Assembly: GCA_041685645.1 (NCBI GenBank)
Contig: JAWLFI010000137.1
Location: 1-7,108 of the forward strand
Origin: JAWLFI01 sp041685645
GTDB taxonomy: Bacteria > Bacteroidota > Bacteroidia > Chitinophagales > Saprospiraceae
DNA length: 7,108 nt
Direction of reading: 5' to 3'
Shown: in pieces, positions 1 to 5,642 of the stretch
Numbering within the stretch: the first letter of the stretch is position 1
Layout of the letters: every line of letters begins with the position of its first letter
The notes under the pieces: generated by a model
The model's database searches: none
What the model saw: the letters and a program-made list of their open reading frames with translations, nothing else
What the model was told of the DNA's origin: nothing
Position numbers and translations under genes: made by a program

Positions 1-2262
1 GGTAAAGTAAAGATCGTAACAGCGATGAAGAAATTTCACAATACCGGTAATGCTCTGGGTATCCCATGGTTTATGGTCCTCAATGGGACCGAGGAACATT
101 TCAAACATGCGAAAGCCGTCGGCTCCAAATTCTTCGATGACATCATCGGGATTGACGACATTGTGTTTTGACTTGGACATTTTTTCTATATCAGCCCGGA
201 GGGGGAGGAAGGCACGCTGCTCCTCATCGAATTGCCAGGGCAGATCGCGCTCGGCATCTATTCCTTCAAATCTTCGATCTTCGGCTTGCAGCTCAAGAAA
301 GTCCGATTTGAATAAGCGGTCCTTCTCATCGGCACGATCTATCGGCACGTGAATGCTTCGCTGCTGATTGCGCTGAGTGATGTCGAGCAATAATGATCGC
401 CCCTGAATCATCCCCTGATTTATCAATTTTCGAAATGGCTCTTTCGTCGGAACTTTTCCGAGATCATAGAGAAACTTGTGCCAAAATCTAGCATACATCA
501 AGTGTCCCACGGCGTGCTCCGTGCCGCCGACATAACAATCGACATCGCGCCAATAATCCACGGCATCCCGACTAAACATTTCACCTTCATTATGCGGGTC
601 CATGTAGCGTAAAAAGTACCAGGAAGAACCGGCAAAACCGGGCATCGTATCTACTTCCCGACGGTGACCGTTTTCCATTTGAACCCAATCATCAGCAAAG
701 CTCAGTGGGCTTTTTCCCTCCTTTTGCTGAATCTTTTCCAATTTCGGCAGGCGAACGGGCAACTCTTCAAAGGGAACGGTATGTGGCACGCCTTCCGTAT
801 CGTAGGTGATGGGAAAGGGCTCGCCCCAGTAGCGCTGCCGACTGAAATTAGCATCTCTCAATTTATAATTGATGGTCCGGCGTCCATTTTTCTCTTTTTC
901 AAGGGCGACAATGGCCGCTTCAATGGCTTTTTCCACTGACATTCCATTCAAGAACTCGGAATGAATCATTTTTCCCACTTTATCCTGCGGACTGGCTCCG
1001 GGATATTCCGACTGATCGACCACCTGAGGTATGGGCAGGTCAAAATGCCGGGCGAATGCCTGATCCCTCTCGTCATGTGCCGGCACAGCCATGATGGCAC
1101 CTGTACCGTAATCCTTTAATACATATTCGCTGATGTAAATAGGCAGGGGCTTATTGCTCAGTGGATGCGTGGCATAACCTCCGGTGAATGCGCCACTCAC
1201 TTTTTTATCAGACATGCGCTCAATTTCCGACCGACTGGAGGCATAGTCGATATACTGCTGCACCTCTTTTTCCTGAGAAGAGGTAGTCAATTTCCCTACG
1301 GCATCGTGCTCTGGTGCCAACACCATAAAACTACAGCCATATAATGTATCCGGTCGGGTGGTAAATACCTCAATCGAGCCCGACACATCTTGCAGGTCAA
1401 ATCGTATCGTAGCCCCTTCCGAGCGACCAATCCAGTTTTTTTGTTGAGCGATCAGAGCGTCGGACCAGTCCAGCTCTTGCAGTCCGGCGGCCAGGCGCTC
1501 TGCATAAGCAGTGATTCGCAATGACCACTGCAACATGGGCTTTTGGATGACGGGATGACCGCCGCGCTCAGAGACTCCGTTGACCACCTCATCATTCGCC
1601 AAAACGGTTCCCAGCGCTTCGCACCAATTGACATAACTTATTTTTCGATAGGCCAATCTGTAATTCATGAGCACCTCTTCCCGCTCTTTTCGATCCATAT
1701 TTCTCCACTCTAAAGCTGTAAAATCCAGCTCTTCACCTCCAATAGCGGGCACCCCTTCGCTTCCATTTTTATCGAAATAGCTTTCCAATTGGTCAATCGG
1801 CCGGGCACCGTCGGCATCTGTATCATAAAAATGCCCATATAAAAGCAAAAAGATCTTTTGGGTCCATTGATAGTATCTGGGGTCACTGGTTTTTAATTCC
1901 CGGCTCCAGTCATAGCTCAATCCGATATTTTCCAATTGTCCCCGAAACTTCTCAATATTTTCCTCAGTCGCACGCTGCGGATGAATACCGCGTTGAATGG
2001 CGTATTGTTCTGCAGGCAAGCCAAAAGAATCATATCCCATGGGATGCAGCACATTATAGCCCTGCATGCGTTTGTGTCGGCTGATAATATCGGAGGCGAT
2101 ATAGCCCAAAGGGTGCCCGACGTGGAGCCCCGCACCGGAAGGGTAGGGGAACATGTCCAGCACGTAGTACTTGGGGCGATCAGAAATACTGACCTCGTAG
2201 GTTTTCTCTTTTTGCCAGCGCTGCTGCCATTTTTTCTCGATCCTTCTGGCTGGATATCGCAT
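1..2262 (-). CDS. leuS: Leucyl-tRNA synthetase, 3' end cut off by the window
   Basis: Class I aminoacyl-tRNA synthetase that charges tRNA-Leu with leucine in the cytoplasm. 754 codons are visible without a stop, from ATG at 2262 to the left edge. The MFPYPSG signature is at residues 37-43 and the HIGH-type motif HVGH at 47-50. The CP1 editing domain shows TTRPDT at 301-306 and AHDERD at 395-400, which includes the conserved editing aspartate (D397). KMSKS is at 694-698. Most of the C-terminal anticodon-binding and tail domains must lie outside; family members are typically well over 800 residues. An insertion precedes the zinc-type module (WCEALG at 213-218), where only one cysteine is kept. 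The start is the first ATG after an in-frame TAA about 11 codons upstream, and the protein begins MRYPARRIEKKWQQRW, a normal LeuS N-terminus. No strong ribosome binding site is seen. The family assignment is essentially certain. Confidence 0.97.
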   Translation of the reverse strand, partial: MRYPARRIEKKWQQRWQKEKTYEVSISDRPKYYVLDMFPYPSGAGLHVGHPLGYIASDIISRHKRMQGYNVLHPMGYDSFGLPAEQYAIQRGIHPQRATEENIEKFRGQLENIGLSYDWSRELKTSDPRYYQWTQKIFLLLYGHFYDTDADGARPIDQLESYFDKNGSEGVPAIGGEELDFTALEWRNMDRKEREEVLMNYRLAYRKISYVNWCEALGTVLANDEVVNGVSERGGHPVIQKPMLQWSLRITAYAERLAAGLQELDWSDALIAQQKNWIGRSEGATIRFDLQDVSGSIEVFTTRPDTLYGCSFMVLAPEHDAVGKLTTSSQEKEVQQYIDYASSRSEIERMSDKKVSGAFTGGYATHPLSNKPLPIYISEYVLKDYGTGAIMAVPAHDERDQAFARHFDLPIPQVVDQSEYPGASPQDKVGKMIHSEFLNGMSVEKAIEAAIVALEKEKNGRRTINYKLRDANFSRQRYWGEPFPITYDTEGVPHTVPFEELPVRLPKLEKIQQKEGKSPLSFADDWVQMENGHRREVDTMPGFAGSSWYFLRYMDPHNEGEMFSRDAVDYWRDVDCYVGGTEHAVGHLMYARFWHKFLYDLGKVPTKEPFRKLINQGMIQGRSLLLDITQRNQQRSIHVPIDRADEKDRLFKSDFLELQAEDRRFEGIDAERDLPWQFDEEQRAFLPLRADIEKMSKSKHNVVNPDDVIEEFGADGFRMFEMFLGPIEDHKPWDTQSITGIVKFLHRCYDLYFT

Positions 2263-2308
2263 ATCGGTTTCTTTTGGTGTGCGAATTTATTAAATTAGAA
2301 CGTTTATG

Positions 2309-2329
2309 TATCTTTATGATACAAAGATA
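2309..2329. repeat. 7-bp inverted repeat in the divergent promoter region
   Basis: TATCTTT (2309-2315) and AAAGATA (2323-2329) are perfect inverted repeats around a 7-nt spacer. A second, nested palindrome, GTATC/GATAC, occupies 2308-2312 and 2318-2322. Each arm carries most of a TAnnTTTG box for its own direction: exact on the minus strand, and TATCTTTA (one mismatch) on the plus strand at 2309-2316. It could be a symmetric divergent promoter, an operator, or simply two promoter boxes back to back. Confidence 0.45.
2322..2329 (-). promoter_or_regulatory. Bacteroidota-type -7 promoter box for leuS
   Basis: Read on the minus strand this is TATCTTTG, an exact match to the Bacteroidota -7 consensus TAnnTTTG. 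It lies about 60 nt upstream of the leuS ATG, which predicts a leader of roughly 50 nt. A convincing -33 TTTG element is not visible at the expected distance. It is also the right arm of the inverted repeat at 2309-2329. The call rests on motif match and position only. Confidence 0.55.
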
Positions 2330-2338
2330 ATGGGTATT

Positions 2339-2719
2339 ATGATAGGAAAATTAATAAAATGGGGCTTGATTATCATCATTGCCGTATTGGCCTACAATTA
2401 CTTTTTCGGGACGGAAGAAGAACGCGAACGTTCACAATCCATATTTCAGCAGACGAAAGAAGTAGGAGTTGCGGTTGTAGATTTTGTCAAGGACGAAACC
2501 GAAAAAGTAAAAGACGGGAAATACAATGATGTCATCGACAATATTTCCGGCTATCTGCGAGAGTTAAAAACGGACTCGAATGCCGTCGAAGTAGAAAACA
2601 TTCGCACCGACCTACAGCGAGCGCAGGAGGATTACGAATCCGATGGGAATAATGCTGACTCCATCAAACAGCGACTGAATCACATTTTAGATCGAGTCGA
2701 AGATCTCAAAAAGAACTAA
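2339..2719 (+). CDS. Small membrane-anchored helical protein of unknown function
   Basis: I do not recognise a named family. From ATG at 2339 the protein has 126 residues. A short basic N-terminus (MIGKLIKWG) leads into one hydrophobic segment (about residues 8-21, LIIIIAVLAYNYFF). This should be an uncleaved membrane anchor or signal anchor. The rest is highly charged and probably largely helical, with stretches rich in E, K, D and R (TEEERERSQ; DETEKVKDGKYNDV) and a likely coiled coil near the C-terminus (LNHILDRVEDLKKN). No cysteines or catalytic motifs are seen. In-frame ATGs at 2306 and 2330 would add 11 or 3 residues; I prefer 2339 because it puts the basic residues right before the membrane segment and leaves the upstream inverted repeat and promoter boxes non-coding. 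The gene is divergent from leuS, and its stop overlaps the stop of the convergent gene at 2716. Confidence 0.75.
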   Translation: MIGKLIKWGLIIIIAVLAYNYFFGTEEERERSQSIFQQTKEVGVAVVDFVKDETEKVKDGKYNDVIDNISGYLRELKTDSNAVEVENIRTDLQRAQEDYESDGNNADSIKQRLNHILDRVEDLKKN

Positions 2720-3306
2720 GCTCTATCACACCGAATAATCGACGACAATCCATCGATGAGCATATTTCCGCGCGCCGTTCTCGATTTAGTAGGATAGGCC
2801 GCCTCAATAATTAGGAATTGGTGATTCTTCTCAGCTTTGAACCGAATATCTTCCTTCCGCCAATCCGTATCTTCCAGTTTGTCCGACTCAAAAATTAATT
2901 GCTCCCGGACACAAGAAGAACTTCCAAGCCAAATTCTACATCGAATCGCTTCGTTAAAGCCCGCATAGGTGTCCGACTTCGCCAGAAAGAAGGAAAAAGT
3001 ATAACACTCTCCCCCTTCCACGACCACCGGCAGCCGCTGCCCCACACTTTCATATGATCCATCACTGCGAGTAATCAGCCCCATATAGGTAGATCCATCT
3101 GCCGCATCCATGTCCACACCCCAAACGCCGGGGAAAATATCCGGTGTCGTATTGACAGCACAGGGCGTCCATCCCACAGGTACAAAAGCCTCCTGAGGTT
3201 CGCCCTCAAAGGAAGGATTGACAAAGGATTGCCCTGGCAATATCACCGTACTTACGCAGCTTACGAGAATAATAATTATTAAGCGAAAAACCGGCATCTC
3301 ATTCAT
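2716..3306 (-). CDS. Secreted single-domain protein, probable galactose-binding-like beta-sandwich
   Basis: 196 residues. The N-terminus is an export signal: a short region with R8, then a long hydrophobic run (about residues 9-23). The residues LVSC at 14-17 fit a lipobox, but hydrophobic sequence continues past the cysteine, so ordinary signal peptidase cleavage near PGQS (24-27) is at least as likely. The mature part opens with FVNPSFEG and ends with a NMLIDGLSSI-like strand. That pattern is common at the borders of galactose-binding-like (carbohydrate-binding-module-like) sandwich domains in secreted Bacteroidota proteins. Five cysteines follow the signal. The protein stops right after this domain, with no sorting tail or catalytic domain, so a binding or surface role is inferred rather than shown. 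A second ATG at 3297 is possible. An exact -7 box lies 22 nt upstream of the ATG. Confidence 0.8.
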   Translation of the reverse strand: MNEMPVFRLIIIILVSCVSTVILPGQSFVNPSFEGEPQEAFVPVGWTPCAVNTTPDIFPGVWGVDMDAADGSTYMGLITRSDGSYESVGQRLPVVVEGGECYTFSFFLAKSDTYAGFNEAIRCRIWLGSSSCVREQLIFESDKLEDTDWRKEDIRFKAEKNHQFLIIEAAYPTKSRTARGNMLIDGLSSIIRCDRA

Positions 3307-3327
3307 AAGGATTTCATATCACTTACT

Positions 3328-3335
3328 CAAAGGTA
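3328..3335 (-). promoter_or_regulatory. Bacteroidota-type -7 promoter box for the secreted protein gene
   Basis: On the minus strand this reads TACCTTTG, an exact TAnnTTTG match that predicts a leader of about 15-20 nt before the ATG at 3306. A TTG on the minus strand at 3355-3353, 17 nt upstream, could act as a degenerate -33 element, though this spacing is slightly shorter than usual. Confidence 0.55.
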
Positions 3336-3423
3336 AAGAAATTGACTCTCTTCAAGCAGTCGAATGATACAAATTTGCAGCCCCGGGCGCCATGGAAAAT
3401 TACTATTTTTTTCATTTTAATTT

Positions 3424-3617
3424 GGGCGTGCCCCTCGGCATCGGCTACCGCCGTGCCCTCGGGTCAGGCTGTTCGTGGGTTCCGTCCTCATTCGCTGCGC
3501 TCCCTCGGACCCTTCGCCGCCTCCATCGGCGGCTCGGCCACTACCATCCTTCACGCAGCACCAGTCCAACACAAGGACTAAGGCTTGTTATAGTCCGTTG
3601 TTATCCCACCGACGGGA
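3424..3617 (+). repeat. GC-rich, strongly foldable non-coding element; candidate interspersed repeat or structured RNA
   Basis: The core (3424-3556) is about 71% G+C by direct count, against visibly AT-richer surroundings. It begins GGGCGTGCC and ends CACGC, and GCGTG (3426-3430) can pair with CACGC (3552-3556) to close the core. Inside are GGGTtCCG (3477-3484) with CGGACCC (3506-3512), and a perfect 6-bp hairpin GCCGCC/GGCGGC (3516-3521 and 3528-3533). CCCTCGG occurs three times (3432, 3456, 3502). Downstream, GGACTA (3575-3580) can pair with TAGTCC (3591-3596), or its first five bases with AGTCC (3563-3567), and TCCC/GGGA form a small hairpin at 3604-3617. Three overlapping short open frames cross it, but none resembles a protein. 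From memory, similar GC-rich elements recur in Bacteroidota genomes; I cannot name a family or confirm this. The strand is shown as plus only because GGGCGTG is taken as the 5' end. Confidence 0.55.
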
Positions 3618-3701
3618 ATCACTACAGTATTTTGCCTGGAATATAGACGAAATGGTCATTCATCAAGTAAAAATGTATGGCTCATTTCTTATCTTCGGGC
3701 T

Positions 3702-4721
3702 ATGGAAAAAATACTCTTACAAACACTGAGGGGAGAAACGGTCGCCCGCCCGCCCGTCTGGTTGATGCGACAGGCAGGACGCATTCTACCGCAATACCGA
3801 GCCCTGAGAAAATCCCTTTCGGGATTTAAGGAATTGGTCGAGACCCCTGAGCTGGCAGCAGAAGTGACTCTACAGCCCGTCGACGAACTCGGAGTAGATG
3901 CGGCCATTATCTTCAGCGACATCCTCGTTATTCCCGAGGCACTGGGTTTGCCCTATGAGATGATAAAAGGCAAGGGACCATACTTTCCTAAAACCATAGA
4001 CAATCCTGCAGATATTCAAAATCTGAATAGCCAATCAGACCATATTGAAGAACAATTGGTATATGTGAGTGAGGCATTGAAGAAAGTCAGACAACAATTA
4101 GCTCCGGACAAAACCCTAATTGGGTTTGGAGGGGCGCCATGGACATTATTGGCCTATATGATTGAAGGGCAGGGGAGTAAAACCTTTAGCAAGGCCCGCA
4201 AATTTTTAGTACAGGAAGAACGAGCAGCCCATCAGTTGCTAGAGAAAATCACTGAAGCCACCATCTTCTATTTTCAACACCAACAAAGGGCAGGTGCTGA
4301 AGTCCTACAACTCTTTGATTCCTGGGCGGGCTTATTGAGTCCGGCTCAGTACCGCACTTTTGGCTTACCATATGTTAAACAAATTTTAGACGCAGTTGAA
4401 GTACCCTCCATCTTCTTTGGAAAGGGGGCTTTTTTCGCCCTTTCCGATATGCAAAAATTACCTTGTGAAGCGCTTGGAATAGACTGGAATATGATGCCCT
4501 CAGAAGTTCGCCGAACGCTGGGAACTCAACAAGTCGTGCAAGGAAATCTGGATCCCGCTGTACTTTATGGCTCCCCTCAAAGCATTGAAAAAGCAACGCG
4601 AGAAATGATTGCAGCATTTGATGGACATCACATCGCAAATTTAGGCCACGGTGTGTATCCCGATACTCCTTTGGATGGCGTCAAGGCCTTCGTCCAAACG
4701 GCCCTGTCCTACAGATATTGA
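3702..4721 (+). CDS. hemE: Uroporphyrinogen decarboxylase
   Basis: Cytoplasmic enzyme of haem synthesis that removes four acetate carboxyls from uroporphyrinogen III to give coproporphyrinogen III. It has 339 residues, the normal full length. The N-terminal signature RPPVWLMRQAGR is at 16-27, with the substrate-binding arginines of RQAGR at 23-27. FSDIL at 71-75 carries the essential aspartate (D73, equivalent to human D86). FGGAPWTLLAYM includes Y152 (equivalent to human Y164). The C-terminal signature NLGHGVYPDTP carries H316 (equivalent to human H339). All expected active-site positions are present, so the gene looks intact. ATG 3702 places the signature at the usual distance from the start; no Shine-Dalgarno sequence is seen. 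It lies about 85 nt downstream of the structured element. The nearest promoter-like string, TATCTTCG at 3690-3697, is imperfect and would imply an almost leaderless message. Confidence 0.97.
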   Translation: MEKILLQTLRGETVARPPVWLMRQAGRILPQYRALRKSLSGFKELVETPELAAEVTLQPVDELGVDAAIIFSDILVIPEALGLPYEMIKGKGPYFPKTIDNPADIQNLNSQSDHIEEQLVYVSEALKKVRQQLAPDKTLIGFGGAPWTLLAYMIEGQGSKTFSKARKFLVQEERAAHQLLEKITEATIFYFQHQQRAGAEVLQLFDSWAGLLSPAQYRTFGLPYVKQILDAVEVPSIFFGKGAFFALSDMQKLPCEALGIDWNMMPSEVRRTLGTQQVVQGNLDPAVLYGSPQSIEKATREMIAAFDGHHIANLGHGVYPDTPLDGVKAFVQTALSYRY

Positions 4722-4754
4722 ATTGAATGCCACCTCAAACATCATTTTATTTGC

Positions 4755-4762
4755 TACATTTG
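4755..4762 (+). promoter_or_regulatory. Bacteroidota-type -7 promoter box for accD
   Basis: TACATTTG is an exact TAnnTTTG match 28 nt before the accD ATG, predicting a leader of about 20-25 nt. It suggests that accD can be transcribed independently of hemE, although no terminator is seen in the 69-nt gap and read-through from hemE remains possible. No good -33 TTTG lies at the usual spacing. Confidence 0.55.
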
Positions 4763-4790
4763 TTTTCAGTAACTAGAAAAATCTTAACAC

Positions 4791-5642
4791 ATGGGCTGGT
4801 TTAAGCGATTAAAAGACGGGATCCAAACAGCAACTAAGTTCAAGAAAGAAACTCCGGATGGCCTATGGCATAAGTGTAAATCCTGCAGTGAGCTGAGTAC
4901 CATGAAAGAAATGAAGGAGAACTTCTTCATTTGTCCTAGTTGTGGTCACCATACGCGCATCGGTTCTTACGATTATTACGAACTCATTTTCGATGGCACC
5001 TACAACATTCTTTTCGACGATATTGAATCTTATGATTTCCTGAATTTCACTGATTTAAAATCCTATACTGATCGCCTGGAGAAAGCTAAGATAAAAACTC
5101 ACCTGGATGATGCCATGACAGTAGCTGAAGGGAAGGTCAATCGAAGACCTCTCGTGATTGCCGCAATGGACTTTAGCTTTATCGGTGGGTCAATGGGTTC
5201 CGTAGTAGGCGAAAAAATTGCCCGATCTATCGATTATTGCATCGAAAAACGAGTGCATTTTATGATTATCTCAAAATCAGGAGGCGCCCGAATGATGGAA
5301 AGTGCTTTTAGTCTCATGCAAATGGGAAAAACAGCGGCGAAATTGAGCCAACTTTCCAAAGCGGGAATTCCGTATTTCTCCTTCCTGACTGACCCGACCA
5401 CGGGTGGCGTTACCGCTTCATTTGCGATGTTGGGCGATGTCAATTTTGCAGAGCCGAATGCCCTGATCGGATTCGCCGGTCCTCGGGTGATTAAAGAAAC
5501 CATCAAACAGGACTTGCCCGAGGGATTTCAACGCTCTGAATTTCTCTTACAACATGGATTTCTTGACTTTATCGTCAATAGAAAGGACCTCAAGGAACAA
5601 ATCGACGATCTCGTTTATTTATTTCCGATCAAGGAGTCGTAA
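4791..5642 (+). CDS. accD: Acetyl-CoA carboxylase carboxyltransferase subunit beta
   Basis: Beta subunit of the carboxyltransferase that, with AccA, moves the carboxyl group from carboxybiotin on AccB to acetyl-CoA, making malonyl-CoA for fatty acid synthesis in the cytoplasm. It has 283 residues, the normal bacterial length. The N-terminal four-cysteine zinc ribbon is complete (C29, C32, C48, C51; CKSC and CPSC). The crotonase-fold core follows, with SGGAR at 163-167, TTGGVTAS at 203-210 and a GFAGPRVI segment, which shape the acetyl-CoA and biotin site. The start MGWFKRLKDGI is typical. accA is not in the window, as expected where the two genes are unlinked. The last 14 nt overlap the 3' end of bshC on the other strand. 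Confidence 0.97.
   Translation: MGWFKRLKDGIQTATKFKKETPDGLWHKCKSCSELSTMKEMKENFFICPSCGHHTRIGSYDYYELIFDGTYNILFDDIESYDFLNFTDLKSYTDRLEKAKIKTHLDDAMTVAEGKVNRRPLVIAAMDFSFIGGSMGSVVGEKIARSIDYCIEKRVHFMIISKSGGARMMESAFSLMQMGKTAAKLSQLSKAGIPYFSFLTDPTTGGVTASFAMLGDVNFAEPNALIGFAGPRVIKETIKQDLPEGFQRSEFLLQHGFLDFIVNRKDLKEQIDDLVYLFPIKES

Larger units (their letters stand above)
3307..3701. other. 395-bp intergenic region without a credible gene
   Basis: The left part (3307-3360) holds the promoter of the secreted-protein gene. Positions 3361-3423 are AT-rich with runs of T. Positions 3424-3617 are the structured GC-rich element described separately. Positions 3618-3701 form the hemE leader. The short plus-strand open frames here (3342-3581, 3392-3646, 3475-3729) overlap one another in all three frames, have low-complexity composition rich in A, S, P and R, and show no recognisable domain. 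I treat them as non-coding. Confidence 0.7.

Noticed and set aside
50..939. Plus-strand open frames opposite leuS (50-352 and 664-939)
   Set aside because: They lie fully antisense to the well-conserved leuS frame and resemble no protein; they are shadows.
3516..3533. GCCGCC/GGCGGC hairpin as a factor-independent terminator
   Set aside because: It is not followed by a T-run on either side and no plus-strand gene ends nearby; it fits better as part of the larger structured element.
3690..3697. TATCTTCG as the hemE -7 promoter box
   Set aside because: It has one mismatch in the conserved TTTG and would place the transcript start at the ATG, so it is not listed as a feature and is only noted as a possibility.
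3342..3729. Three overlapping plus-strand open frames of 79-84 codons in the intergenic region
   Set aside because: They are open in all three frames because the GC-rich element has few stop codons. They have biased composition, no domain and mutual overlap, and one runs into hemE. The stem structure explains the sequence better.
4722..4790. Terminator or regulatory RNA in the hemE-accD gap
   Set aside because: The gap is only 69 nt and AT-rich, with no notable stem; only the accD promoter box stands out.
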